From: Dromiciops gliroides
Lineage: Eukaryota; Chordata; Mammalia; Microbiotheria; Microbiotheriidae
Direction: 5' to 3'
Length of the DNA: 64,000 nucleotides
NCBI RefSeq assembly: GCF_019393635.1
Contig: NC_057864.1
Span: 496,200,716 to 496,264,715, forward strand
Shown here: positions 14,001 through 24,240 of the stretch, piece by piece
Layout: each line of letters opens with the position of its first letter
How positions within the stretch are numbered: position 1 is the first letter of the stretch
Position numbers and translations under genes: made by a program
The notes under the pieces: generated by a model
What the model was told of the DNA's origin: nothing
Database searches by the model: none
Seen by the model: the letters and a program-made list of their open reading frames with translations, nothing else

Positions 14001-17000
14001 ATGGCGGCTTTGGACAAGGAGATGCTACCCTATCCCTATGATGCAGTGACCCTGGTGGACGGACTCAGAAAGGGACTTTGCTGATATGATTTATTTAAAG
14101 GAAAACATTGAAGGGGGCAGTTCTGTGGCGCAGTGGATAAAGCACTGGCCCTGGATTCAGGAGGACCCGAGTTCAAATCCAGCCTCAGACACTTACTAGC
14201 TGTGTGACCCTGGGCAAGCCACTTAACCCTCATTGCCTCTGAAAAAAAATAAGGAAAACATTGTTTCCTTCTTGGGCCCTCCAGGGAAGAATTTTCCTTC
14301 TCTAGTTTATGGAGTTGTCAGAAATGGGGTGGCCTGAGCTGACCAGCAAGGGATCTTCCTCTTCCAACTGCTAGATCCCCAGAGTTGGGTCAGATTCTGT
14401 GTCCCTTGAGCCCCTCCCTGGGATCCCCAGGAGCTCTCTCTCTGGACTCAGCCTTGCACATGCTCTGAAATCAGCCAAGAGGAATGGGTGGGAGCAGGTA
14501 GGGAGGGCTTTAAGTGGCCCAGAGCTTTAGCTTTCATCCTGGAGACCAGAGGGCCCTTTCCCCCCACCCTGGGGGGTGGCTTGGGCAGAGCCTTGGGAGA
14601 GGGGAACTGAGGGACTCTTTAGGCAGCAGAGCTCAGTAGGGGGGCAGCCACATGTGGAGAGGACCTTGTGGGGATCATTTGGGGAATCAGGGCTGTGACC
14701 TTCAACCCAAAGACACATCGAAAGAACGGTGGGTTTCCAGAGGAAGTAATGGTACATTTGGGATGCCCATGTGACCTCCCGGTGGAAATGACTTCCAAGA
14801 GAGAAGGCGGCTGGCCGTCGTCTGTGTGGGGAGGATGCTTCAGCCCCTGGAAGCTTAGGAGGTCGCCAGGCAGCACTGCAGAGCATGGGCCCAGGTCCGA
14901 GTTCTTGGGCATGCCCACAGGCCAGGGTTGTGATATCCCCATGTTAGGCAAAGGAGACTCAGAAGGACTAGCGGGGGTGGGGGGCGGGGGTCTTGGGTGG
15001 ATGCTGGGAAAAGCCTATTGCTACCTTTGGGGAGAGCTGTGTTGGCCCGGGGCTGAGAAGTGACGGCTCACTCCCGAGTCTGAATGTGTTCAGGGGTGAG
15101 ATGACACGCCTTTGTTGGCAGCGGCTGGAGCCCTGGGGTCTGCTCCTGCGTGCGGGCTGCTTGGGCCCATGGAGAGGAGGCGCCCCGGGCAGTGTGAGAT
15201 TTAAAATTGGATATTAGATCATAAATCTCCCCTACTTAACCCTTCCCTTAACTCATCTCCCAGACTAGTAAATGGAAGAAGCTTCTGGTTTTCTAGATAG
15301 AGCCTTTATTGTATATAAGGTGTTGTTGATTAGAAGGATAGGAAAACAGAAATACAGTACAAATCGTCTTAAATCTAGGCTTAGTCTATATTCCTTATAA
15401 AAACTCACCAAACCGATTTAGGCCACCTTTGGAGTGAGTCAGACCGTCTGTGCCGCGCCGCCCTTCCCGCCAAGCCGGCAAAAAAGGCTACTCCCCTTCT
15501 CTCCACCCCAGAAGTCAAAAAACCCGGCAGGCAGTCTGACATGCGCCCCTACTTAACCCTTCCCTTAACTCATCTCCCAGACTAGTAAATGGAAGAAGCT
15601 TCTGGTTTTCTAGATAGAGCCTTTATTGTATATAAGGTGTTGTTGATTAGAAGGATAGGAAAACAGAAATACAGTACAAATCGTCTTAAATCTAGGCTTA
15701 GTCTATATTCCTTATAAAAACTCACCAAACCGATTTAGGCCACCTTTGGAGTGAGTCAGACCGTCTGTGCCGCGCCGCCCTTCCCGCCAAGCCGGCAAAA
15801 AAGGCTACTCCCCTTCTCTCCACCCCAGAAGTCAAAAAACCCGGCAGGCAGTCTGACATGCGCAGCAGGTGGACTGTACCCGGCAGGCAGTCTGACATGC
15901 GCAGCAGGCGGACTGTTCATCTCCTCCCCAAAAGGGTGGTCCTTGAAAAACTGGCGTCTTTCAGTTATCCTAGCCGACTGTTAAAAACTTTCATATTTTA
16001 CCACAGCAGGGAGGGCCTGGCTCCCCTGGGCCACTTTCACTTTGCCTGTTCTTGTGTCCACAGTTAACTTCCAAGCCCTGATCATCGCCATGTCAGTCGT
16101 GGGGGGAGCCCTCCTCCTGGCCATCACGGTCTGCTGCTGCTGCTGCTGTAGGAAAAGGAAGAACCAAAGGCAAGTGGGGGGGGATGCCTGGGGCAGGGGA
16201 CTCTGGGCTGCGTGCCCCAGGGCCTGGCGGACCAGTGATTGCTCTCTTGGTTTTGGCAGGTCAGACAAAGAGGAAGAGCGTGCTGTTAGAGAGAGAGAAG
16301 AGAGGAAAGTCCGGCAGGAGGAAAGGTGAGGGGGCTGACTGAGGCCCAGGGTCCCCCTGGGCTGGGTGCCAGCGGCTCACATTCTGACCTTGGCCTCTGT
16401 GCCAGAATGCATACTGGGTCCTTGTCATTCGGTTTTCTTTAGTCTACAGTATTCGGAAGGGCCTGTGGCGAGATTCCCACTGGAGTCCAAGCTGAAAGGT
16501 GGCACTGGTCAGCTGTCAGGTCTCCTGGACCGTGGCCTGAGGGGCATGGGGCTAGGCTGGGGGACCGGAGAGGCTTGCCAGAGGGAGTGTCGTAGGAAAT
16601 GAGCCTCTAAGGAAGGCCTGTGCCCAAGGCCGGGCAGTGCTGTCGCATCTGGGGAAAGAGAAGTCAGGAGGGCCCAGAAAGGGAGGTGTTGGCGTTAGCC
16701 ACCTAGATGAAGGGCAGGGGCACCAAGGCTGGGAGACAGTCTCCAGACCAGAAGAGGCACCCTCAGTACTGGGTTTGCCCGGCCCCATCCCCTCATTGGT
16801 TTGACAAGAGAATCCAGAGAAGGGACTATTCTCTCTTCCTCCCTCAACTGCAGGCCTGGCCCTCTGCTCCCCCGTCACTGTCCCCTTCAGGCCGAGCCAG
16901 GCTTAGGCCTCCTCTGAGGCTCATCTGGGGCCCCCATTCCTCATCCTCTCCCAGAGCAACACAGCTGGTGTCCACTTCTGGCCACTAGTAGCCCGCTGGA

Positions 17001-19414
17001 CCCATCCCGCCCCCCAGTCCCTCTATCGAGGGTCCTACCAGCGTTCCCCAGGGAGTCCTCCCTTCTCTCCCTCACCAGCCAACCTCAGCCTCCAGCGCCT
17101 CTTCTGCATGTCCCTTTCCTAAGCCTCCTAAAGGATTGCAGGACTTCCGGCCTGGCTGGTCTCTGCCCTCACCCAGCCGCCAGAGTCGCCTTCTTCCGGC
17201 ACAGCTCTGACTGTGCCAGGGGCTGATACCGGGCCCCTCTGCCATGTAGCTTCTCCAGTGACAGCTCCTCCTCGCCTGGTGCACGACCAGCATTTGTTGA
17301 ATGGATGGACTTGCTCCTTGGTGGCCAAGACTGGAGCCTGAGCCCCATGAGCCTAGAGCCCAGAGCCCAGAGCCCGTCCGGGCAGCTCCCTCCGCAAGGA
17401 GGGTGCAGTGACTGTACCCTCAGAAGCCAAAGACTTAGGGCTCTGGGTGAAATGAAGACCTGTTGGTAAGGGGTGCGAGGTGGCAGGCAGGCAGGTGTCC
17501 ACTAAGGCCTTGGGATCAGAGCCTTCTGGCCACTCGGGCCTAGTTAGGGAGACCGAAGGCCTGCCAGTGAGAAGGGGACAGTCACGCCCTCTCCTGTCCC
17601 CCAGCTTGGGCAGGTTTGTGCTTCATGGGGTTTCTTTTCTTTTGCAGGAGAGCCGAGATGAAGTCCAGACATGAAGAAATAAGGAAAAAATACGGTGAGG
17701 CCCCCTCGAAGTGTCTCCGTTGTGCACTGAGTCACACACATGTCCTTTGAAGCCACGCCATCAGTGTCTTATGCCTGAATATGGTGAACTTTCTGTGGAG
17801 TGCTCCTGGGGCCAGGGGACGTCTCCCCAACCGGGCCCCATCTGGGCTGGGAGACATCTCCCCAGTTGGGCCTTGTCTGGGCATCTCTAGCCTCTGACTT
17901 AGGCAGGATCAGGCCCCTGGTTCCCATTCCCCAATCCATCTATCCTTGGGCAGCTCTCAGACATCCCCCATCAGCTTCTTGGTGGCATCCCTTTATGCCT
18001 TTCTCTGTGGAGCTTTGTGACAGCACCAGGTCCTTGTCCCTCTTGCCCTTGCTAGCCCTAACCCTGCTCCTTCTCTTCTCTTCTCTTCTCTTCTCTTCTC
18101 TTCTCTTCTCTTCTCTTCTCTTCTCTTCTCTTCTCTTCTCTTCTCTTCTCTTCTCTTCTCTTCTCTTCTCTTCTCTTCTCTTCTCTTCTCTTCTCTTCTC
18201 TTCTCTTCTCTTCTCTTCTCTTCCCCTCCCTCCCTTCCCTCTGTTTTATAAAGGTCCCACTTAGAGGTCACAGTAGTTGGCTCAAGCCTCAGAAGGGTCA
18301 TCCCACTGACCTCTCCCCTCCCCCCTTCTCTTAAGATCCAAGTGACTCAATTTTTCCAGACTTTCCTCTCATTGACGCCATCTTGTGTACGTTTGGGAGC
18401 CTTCACCCCTTCCTGATCTTGCTCATTCTCTTTCCACCATTTTCTCCCAAGGGCCACGTTTCCTGGTGTGTGTGCATGCTGAATGCATGGTGGTGGTATC
18501 TTCCTAACCTTGCTCCTGGTCGAGTATAGACCTGTGCGTGCTGATTCAGCTGGACCAAAGGTTCTGATGGAGTTGGCGACGTGCTGGTGCTTGAGCGTGT
18601 CTTATTTCATGGCATCATGTGGCTCTGTTGCTAAATTTAAGCAGGGGTCAAGAAACACAGCAGAAAAAGCCCCGTTGTCCAACCAGCAGAGATAGCTCAT
18701 GGTCTGCCCGAAGTGGGCCAGACAGCTGTCGAGGCCAGGGCCCCGGACTTGTTTGGCCTCCCCCAGTGCCCAGAACCACATGTGGCCCCTTTGGGCCATG
18801 GAATCAGTGTCCATTAAGTCCTGGTTGTTCACGCTGCTCGTTGATAGGAAGCAGAGCCATGCTCCCACCTTCCCTAAGGAGGGATGCTGGGCACCCTGGG
18901 CAGGGCAGGGCAGGGGAGACACAGGAGGGACTTGGACAAAAGTGATCCAGTTAATGATGAGAGAAATGCCCCCCGGAGGGCGAGAGGTGGCCTTGGTGAC
19001 TTGGGAAATGGCTCCCCTGTGAACTTGTGTTTTCCCTTCTATGTGCATCAGATTCTGAGCCCAGGAGCCAGATTTCAGGGACTTCCTAAATCTGGGGAGG
19101 GGCTTGTTCACTCCAGGGCCATGTTTGTCCGCTTGCTCGGGCCCGTTGGATCTGCGGAAGGTCCTACATCTAGGCACAGAGTTAGGCCAAACTCACACTT
19201 TGCCTTAACTTTCCAAAAAAGACGTGTTGTACAAATGGGACCAACCAGGGTTTCTTGGGATCATTTGGCTCGTGGCCTTGAGGAGATCCTGTGTCTCCAG
19301 GAGTTCCTTCCCTTGCACTTTTCCCACTTGACGAATGGATTGTAATTGTCATCTGTTTTGTTTTCAGGGCTGTTTAAAGAACAGAACCCTTACGCCCGAT
19401 TTGAGAACAACTAG
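1710..19414 (+). CDS. PTTG1IP: PTTG1IP, securin-binding PSI-domain membrane protein (exons 2-7; exon 1 outside window)
   Basis: Six exons (1710-1762, 4898-5006, 16064-16169, 16260-16325, 17648-17694, 19368-19414) join in frame and encode 141 residues plus a split codon. That is the length expected for human residues 40-180 of the 180-residue protein. Seen in order: a cysteine-rich PSI domain (CSQSNNRSC, ECLKNVS, CFWC, ACLDYPV, SSARWGVCW) with NRS and NVS N-glycosylation sequons; one membrane helix (ALIIAMSVVGGALLLAITV) followed by six cysteines; a basic stretch RKRKNQR; a charged coiled-coil segment (DKEEERAVREREERKVRQEE); and a C-terminal YARF, matching a YxxPhi endocytic signal. The family protein binds securin (PTTG1) and helps move it to the nucleus; it cycles between plasma membrane, endosomes and nucleus. 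Exon 1 (signal peptide) is missing from the window. The intron after the third listed exon is GC-AG. Identification is firm. Confidence 0.96.
1962..2027. repeat. (CA)n microsatellite
   Basis: About 32 near-perfect CA units in PTTG1IP intron 2. Confidence 0.97.
2330..3260. other. Unassigned intronic stretch with a poly-C run
   Basis: Contains a run of about 23 C at 2523-2545. The composition (TGTGGTGACCAAATT near 2376, TATAAA, TTTATT) loosely recalls the left ends of LTRs elsewhere in the window. I could not find matching ends or a target duplication, so it is left unassigned. No exon seen. Confidence 0.3.
3260..4890. other. PTTG1IP intron 2, no feature recognised
   Basis: Mixed-composition intronic DNA without a convincing exon, RNA gene or recognisable repeat. 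Confidence 0.5.
4898..5006 (+). CDS. PTTG1IP: PTTG1IP exon 3
   Basis: Acceptor CTCTGTCCTAG, donor TGG G|GTAAGT. The exon encodes the rest of the PSI domain, from CFWCYTNNACLDYPV to SSARWGVCW, with all the family's cysteines. It ends one base into the codon for Val, completed in exon 4. Confidence 0.95.
5190..6260 (+). repeat. Ancient mammal-wide interspersed repeat (family not determined)
   Basis: Runs of phrases familiar from old dispersed mammalian repeats appear in order: TTATGAGGTACCTACTGTGTG, GGAAGGCTTCCTGGAAGAAG, GGAGGGAGGGCATCCGAGGCC, CTGCAGAGAGGTCAAGGAG and ACGAGGACCGAGGAAAGGCC. It is degraded. The element class cannot be fixed by eye. Confidence 0.4.
6600..8340. other. PTTG1IP intron 3, no feature recognised
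   Basis: GC-rich intronic DNA. Open frames in it lack splice-site support and family resemblance. No RNA gene or repeat recognised. Confidence 0.45.
8359..8510 (-). mobile_element. Marsupial tRNA-derived CORE-SINE
   Basis: Reads in reverse: poly-T at the left, core AAGTGACTTGCCCAGGGTCACAC, head GCCACCTAGCTGCCCC at the right. Flanks AGTTTCTAAATCTTTT and AGTTTTCAAATCTTTT form a slightly diverged target duplication. Confidence 0.92.
8966..9185 (+). mobile_element. Older MON1-like CORE-SINE
   Basis: Head CTAGGTGGTGCAGTGGGTAAA, core CAGCAAGTCACTTAACC, then a long tail with CACCTCCCCAGGTGGTTGTGAGG and CACTTGATAAATG. More diverged than the young SINEs. Confidence 0.75.
9468..9612 (+). mobile_element. 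Marsupial tRNA-derived CORE-SINE
   Basis: Head GGGGGCAGCTAGGTGGTGC, B-box GTTCAAATCC, core GGGCAAGTCACTTAACC and an A-rich tail. Confidence 0.93.
9620..11485. other. PTTG1IP intron 3, mostly unique sequence
   Basis: No exon or RNA gene recognised. A short T-rich stretch at 11392-11470 (TTTTGGGGATACAGATCTTGG) looks like a piece of antisense L1 3' sequence. Confidence 0.4.
11641..11820 (+). mobile_element. CORE-SINE inside the LTR
   Basis: Perfect 13-bp target duplication AAGAAAGGAGCCT (11628-11640 and 11821-11833). Long ACAAA-rich tail. Confidence 0.96.
12025..12162 (+). mobile_element. CORE-SINE inside the LTR
   Basis: Perfect target duplication AGCAGGGCTC (12015-12024 and 12163-12172). 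The core has a small internal deletion before GGGCAAGTCACTTAACC. Confidence 0.95.
13095..13606 (-). mobile_element. Solo LTR (family B), carrying one SINE
   Basis: Shares order and sequence (GTCTAAAAT, GAGTGGTCACC, AAGCTTTAGCAAGAGTT, ATTTATTAA) with the reverse complement of 63144-63670. Ends GTTACA, with near-identical 4-bp flanks TGTC/TGTG. A fossil solo LTR, no coding interior. Confidence 0.68.
13192..13339 (-). mobile_element. CORE-SINE inside LTR family B
   Basis: Perfect 13-bp target duplication CTTTTAAGCATTT at 13179-13191 and 13340-13352. Reverse orientation, poly-T at the left. Confidence 0.96.
14111..14250 (+). mobile_element. CORE-SINE
   Basis: Perfect target duplication AAGGAAAACATTG at 14098-14110 and 14251-14263. 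B-box GTTCAAATCC and core present. Confidence 0.96.
14270..15188. other. PTTG1IP intron 3, no feature recognised
   Basis: Unique-looking GC-rich DNA. Open frames here have no splice-site or family support. Confidence 0.45.
15193..16005 (-). mobile_element. Solo LTR next to PTTG1IP exon 4, with an internal tandem duplication
   Basis: Starts TGTGAGATTT and ends TTTTACCACA, with a perfect 4-bp target duplication GCAG (15189-15192 and 16006-16009). The reverse strand carries an AATAAAGG signal, so the LTR lies antisense to the gene. About 317 bp (15229-15545) is repeated directly at 15546-15862, and I see no difference between the copies. A shorter 39-bp repeat follows. The end sequences place it in the same wider group as family A. 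A fossil solo LTR. Confidence 0.85.
15229..15862. repeat. Two tandem 317-bp copies within the LTR
   Basis: Both copies run from CCCCTACTTAACCC to GGCAGTCTGACATGCG. By eye they are identical, which means either a very recent duplication or an assembly artefact. Confidence 0.93.
16064..16169 (+). CDS. PTTG1IP: PTTG1IP exon 4 (transmembrane), GC donor
   Basis: Acceptor CTTGTGTCCACAG. The exon encodes VNFQALIIAMSVVGG, the rest of the membrane helix, six cysteines and RKRKNQ. The reading frame into exon 5 (RSDKEEE) requires the donor to be AAAG|GCAAGT, a strong GC-type 5' splice site. No GT donor gives the family sequence. Confidence 0.95.
16260..16325 (+). CDS. PTTG1IP: PTTG1IP exon 5
   Basis: Acceptor TTTTGGCAG, donor GAAAG|GTGAGG. 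The exon encodes SDKEEERAVREREERKVRQEE, the charged cytoplasmic helix. Only 90 bp separate it from exon 4. Confidence 0.95.
16330..17640. other. PTTG1IP intron 5, no feature recognised
   Basis: Unique GC-rich DNA. A short stretch near 17289 (GCATTTGTTGAATGGATGG) resembles an L2 3' end. Nothing else recognised. Confidence 0.45.
17648..17694 (+). CDS. PTTG1IP: PTTG1IP exon 6
   Basis: Acceptor TTTCTTTTGCAG, donor TACG|GTGAGG. The exon encodes RAEMKSRHEEIRKKY. Confidence 0.94.
18069..18222. repeat. (TTCTC)n pentanucleotide microsatellite
   Basis: About 30 near-perfect TTCTC units in PTTG1IP intron 6, about 375 bp after exon 6. It explains the long Leu/Phe/Ser and Arg/Glu/Lys open frames in all phases. 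Confidence 0.98.
18230..19360. other. PTTG1IP intron 6, no other feature recognised
   Basis: Unique sequence. No exon, RNA gene or clear repeat seen. Confidence 0.45.
19368..19414 (+). CDS. PTTG1IP: PTTG1IP exon 7 (last), coding part
   Basis: Acceptor GTTTTGTTTTCAG. The exon encodes GLFKEQNPYARFENN and stops at TAG 19412-19414. YARF fits a tyrosine-based endocytic signal. Confidence 0.96.
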
Positions 19415-21057
19415 CCTCGCCAGGGAGCTCCCTGCTGGCCTCCTCCGAGGGGACGTAGGATAGCACCTGACCAGAAGCCACGTGCACATCTTCCATTAAT
19501 CTGATGCTTTCAGTAAAGAGCCTTATGTGCAAATGAGACCCTCTTTAATCCCTGATGAATTTTTCTGGCCCCTCTCCTTGGACAGATGAATGCTTCTCCA
19601 TCCCTAGCAGTGTTCCAGAGGGCAGAGGTTGGAAGCCGTCCTTCCCCTTTGTCCTTTCTGATCAGCCAAAGCCACAGGAAGGCAGAGGTGGTCACCTTGC
19701 CCGCTGCTGCAGCGGTCTTCTCTGCCCAGGAGACACTGCTGCTCTTGGCTGGCCTTTCTTGCCCCCTCCCAAGTCATCTTCTGCTCGACATCCTGAGCAT
19801 TGCTTTTTATTTCAAACAGAGGCCTTGGTTTTGGTTGAAATGTAGTCACCCTTTCCATTTAATTCTCCATGATCAGACACCCATTGAAACATGCACCATT
19901 CTTGAGGGCACTCTGGGAAGTTGTAGTTCACCCCCAAAAGAAGCCACCATCTGAGGGCTTGAGTTCTTCACTCTTTGGAAGTACAATGGAAAAGTGGCAT
20001 TGGAAAAGGCAACCAGAATTACAGAAGTTTTTTAGGTTTTTTTGTTTTTTTATAGGATCCTTCTGTTTTTAATAAATGCAGTTAAATTTCTTTGGCTCTG
20101 GGAGCAGGACCTGAGAACAGCATCCTGCTTCCTTCGCAGCCCAGGTGACAAAGGGCAGTGCCTCTGTCTGGGCTTACAAAGTGCTGCCTTCAAAACTCTC
20201 TCCAGAGGCCTGAGCTCTGCTGCTGGGGTGTGGGCCCAGGCCACCATTTCCTGCCTGGGGAGCAGAGCTGACCAGGGCCTCAGAGAGGAGAGCAGACCTT
20301 TTTCAGCAGGTGAGCAGGGGTTCCCAAGGCCACCAGGCCATCCCACTACGAGGGCTGGCTTCCAGACCTCTGACTGTGGCGTGTGGGCGGCCGGCGGTCT
20401 GAGAAGGAGTATGCCGGCCTTGCTCCTGACTATGCTGTTCTCTTCTGGCAGCCTTGAATCGGCTTCATCAAGGCTTGATTGGGCCCGGGAAGGTCGGCAG
20501 TGAGAATTCCACGGGTGCATTCCCATTCTGCTGGGGAGTAGGCCGAGAAGGCTTCCCCCCAGAGCTAGCGTGCAGTGTAACCGGCTTTTCATCTTCAGCA
20601 ATGTCGAACGTTATTCTTGCACTCTTTTTAAAGAAACACTTTTTTGATGATGTAATGGCCTTACTGTGAATTAACCTCTCTACACTGAAAATCTTGCCCA
20701 CTAAGAAGCCATCTTTGGCTTGAATCTTTCTTCCATAAATAACCCTCATGCCCTCCCCCCCAAGTGAGGAGCTTCCAGAACAATGTTGTGATGAGCTAGC
20801 TGCTCAGTGGCCTGTTAGTGACACGGCTGGTCAGAAGTAGTGGCAAGAGGAACTGACTTTAGAGGACCTACCAAGTATGACTAATTACTGGCATGCATTT
20901 AATCCTTTCTTACCTAGAGGAGCCCAGATTTTTTAAGTGTATCTGCTATATTTCTATTTTATACCAAGACCAGCCTGTAGCCACAGGCTAATATCCTCAC
21001 ACTTGTGAGCACCTTAAATTTTAAGAATTTCAAATAAAAAGATTTATTGTAATTTTG
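19415..21057 (+). other. PTTG1IP: PTTG1IP 3'UTR
   Basis: No repeat insertion is seen from the stop to 21.06 kb. AATAAA at 21033-21038, followed by a T/GT-rich stretch, is the likely cleavage site. Another AATAAA at 20071-20076 could give a shorter form. The length of about 1.6 kb suits a gene known for a long 3'UTR. The exact end is inferred. Confidence 0.65.
21033..21038 (+). promoter_or_regulatory. Likely distal PTTG1IP polyadenylation signal
   Basis: AATAAA with a GT-rich region about 20-60 bp downstream (GTAATTTTGTGTTACCTGTG). Confidence 0.6.
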
Positions 21058-22428
21058 TGTTACCTGTGATGGGTTATATATTGTGTGCGTGTGTGCCTGT
21101 AACTGGTCCTTGGGCAGTGAGGATAACTCCACACACATGAGCTGGGAAAGCACTAAGTCCAGACTGAACAAATGTCTGCTCTAGAATGCTGGGGCCCTGT
21201 CTGGTGTGGAGATGACCCCAGGCCACTGCAGGCTCCCAAAGCCCTGACCAGGACAAGCCAGGCTTCGGAACGTGCTTAGCACTCGGGAGACAAAGAAAGG
21301 CTTGGACAACTAATTGGATGTGGGGTGAGTTGCCAAAGAAGGACTGCATCAAGGTGGTGAGCCTAGGGGACGTGGGTCGTCATCTGGGAGCACAGTGGTG
21401 CCCTCAACAGTAATGGGCATGCTCCATTTGTTATTTATTTTTAAACATTTCTTAAAATTTCAGTTCCAAAATCTTGCCCTCCCCACAATTCCCCCATCCA
21501 CTGAGAAGGGAAGCACTGTGATTATTCCTATGAAATCATACCAAACGTTTCCCTATTAGCCCTATTACCAAAAAAAAAGCGAGAAAATTATGCTTCCACT
21601 TGCATTTAGTTCATCAGTTTTCTCTTCGGAGGTTGCTAGCATTTTTTCATCTTGGAATTGTCTTGGATCATTGTATTGATCAAAATAGCCAAGTCTTTCA
21701 CAGTTGATCATCATATAATATTGTTATTGATGTTCATTATGATCTCCTGGTTCTGCTCACTTCATTTTGCCCAATTCATATAATTCCCAGGTTTTTTTCC
21801 TGAAATGATCCTACTCATTTCTTATGCCTCAGTGGTATTGCATTATAATCATATTCCACAGCTTGTTCAGCCATTCCCCAATTGATAAGCATCTCCTCGA
21901 TTTCTAGTTCTTTGCCACCACAAAAAGATCTGCTATAAATATTCTTGTCCATATAGGTCCTTTTTCTTTGATCTCTTTGGGATACAGACTTAGTAGTGAT
22001 ATTGCTTGATCAAAGGGTATGCCCAGTATTATAGCCCTTTGGGCCTCCTTCCAAATTATCCTCCACAATGGTTGGATTAGGTCACAACCCCACCAACAGT
22101 TTATTAGTGTACTTATTTTTCCTTATCTCCAGCATTTGTCATTGGTACGTATGAGTTGGTACCTCAGAGTTGTTTTAATTTGCATTTCTCCAATCAATAG
22201 TGATATAGAGTATTTTTTCATATGACTATAAAAATCTAATTATCTGTTTTAGTTAGGTCTGGTTTTGCTTTTGCTTTGTCTGAGATCATAATTACTACCC
22301 CTGATTTTGTTTTGTTTTTTTGTTTTTTTTACTTCATCTGAAGTGTAATAGATTCTGTTCCAGCCCTTTATTTTAACTCTGTGTGTGTCTTTCTGTTTCA
22401 AGTGTTTCTCTTATAAATAATACATTGC

Positions 22429-22588
22429 ACGGGGCAGCTAGGTGGTGCAGTGGATAGAGCACCGGCCCTGGAGTCAGGAGGACCTGAGTTCAAATCCGGC
22501 CTCAGACACTTAACACTTACTAGCTGTGTGACCCTGGGCAAGTCACTTAACCCCAATTGCTTCACTAAAAAAACAAACAAACAAACAA
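22429..22588 (+). mobile_element. CORE-SINE inside L1
   Basis: Perfect 13-bp target duplication AATAATACATTGC at 22416-22428 and 22589-22601. Confidence 0.97.
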
Positions 22589-23073
22589 AATAATACATTG
22601 CTGACTTCTGGTTTCTCACCCATTCTATCTACTTCTGTTTTATGGGTAGGCTCATCCCATTCACTTTCAGAGTTATGATTACTAACTGTGTATTTAACTC
22701 CATCTCATTTTCTTCTCTTACTTCTCTCTTTATCCTGTCCCTCTTCAAAAGTCTGTCTTTCTTCTGACTACTGCCTCCCTTAATCTGCCCTCCCCTTCGT
22801 CATCTCCCTCCTATCTTTTATCCACTTTCCCTCATTTCTCTATCAGGTAAGATAGATTTCTATACCAACTGAGTGTGTGTATTTATTCTTCCCTCTCAGA
22901 ACCAATTCTAGTGACAGTGAAGTCCAAGCATGACCTGCCACCACACCCCTGCCCTTTTCCCCCTCCACGGTGAGAGGGACACACCTTGTACACACTTCTT
23001 TTATGTGAAAAAATTATCCTGTATTCTAGGACTCCCTCTTTCTCCCAATGCATCCATCTTACCCCGTTCTTTT

Positions 23074-23242
23074 TTTTTTTTAATAATTTTTTTTTGGGGG
23101 GAGGGTGCAGGACAATGAGGGTTAAGTGATTTGCCCAGAGTCACACAGCTAGTAAGTGTCAAGTGTCTGAGGCCAAATTTGAACTCAGGTCCTCCTGAAT
23201 CCAGGGCTGGTGCTTTATCCAACTGCACCACCTAGCTGCCCC
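23074..23242 (-). mobile_element. CORE-SINE inside L1
   Basis: Flanks TTACCCCGTTCTTTT and TTACCCCATTCTTTT form the target duplication. Poly-T at the left, head at the right. Confidence 0.94.
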
Positions 23243-24091
23243 TTACCCCATTCTTTTTAGATCTTCCTAACATAATTGACACACACTCATGCCCTCTGTC
23301 TATGTAGACTCCTAATTGCCCTAATACTGATAAAGTTCTTAGGAATTACATGTATCATTTTCACATATAGTATAGTTTCACTTTGAGTTTTAAATAGTTT
23401 TAACTTTGAGTCTCTTATGATTCCTCTTTCATGTTTAACTTTTTATACTTCTCTTGAGTCTTGTGTTTTCAAATATTCTATTCAGCTCTGGTCTTTTTAT
23501 CAGGAATGCTTGAAAGTCACCTATTTCATTAAATATCCACTTTTTCCCCCGAAGGATTACATTCAGTTTTGTTGGGTAGATGATTCTTGGTTGAAATCCT
23601 AGCTCTTTTGCCCTCTGGAATATATTCAACGCCTTCTGCTTCTTTAACATGGAAGCTGCTAAAACTTGTGTGACCTTAACTGGCTCCATGATATTTGAAT
23701 TGTTTCTTTCTAGCTAGCTACCTGCAATATTTTCTTGGCTGGGGAGCTCTGGAATTCAGGTATAATATTCCTGGGAGTTTTCATTTGGGGATCTCTTTCG
23801 AGAGGTGACCAGTGGATTCTTTCCATTTCTATTTTACCCTTTGGTTCTAGGATATTGGAATAATTTTCCTTGATGATTTCTTGAAATATGATGACTAGGC
23901 TCTTTTTGATCATGGCTTTCAGGTTAAATTATCTTTACTCAATCCATTTTCCAGATTAGTTTTTCTGATGAGCTATTTCACATTTTTTATGTTTTTTTTT
24001 TCATTTTTAAACTTTGTTTTATTGTTTCTTGATATCTCATGAAGTCACTAGCTTCCACTAACCCAATTCTACTTTCAGGGTTTTTTTTTTC

Positions 24092-24240
24092 CTTTTTTTT
24101 TTTTTTTGTGGGGCAATGAGGGTTGTGACTTGCCCAGGGTCACACAGCTAGTAAGTGTCAAGTGTCTGAAGCTGGATTTGAACTCAGGTCCTCCTGAATC
24201 CAGGGCCAGTGCTCTATCCACTGTGCCACCTAGCTGCCCC
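24092..24240 (-). mobile_element. CORE-SINE inside L1
   Basis: Reverse core GACTTGCCCAGGGTCACAC and head GCCACCTAGCTGCCCC. Target duplication not clear. Confidence 0.92.

Noticed and set aside
17993-18301. REEKRREEK / LFSSLLFSS repeat proteins
   Set aside because: Translation of the (TTCTC)n microsatellite in an intron.
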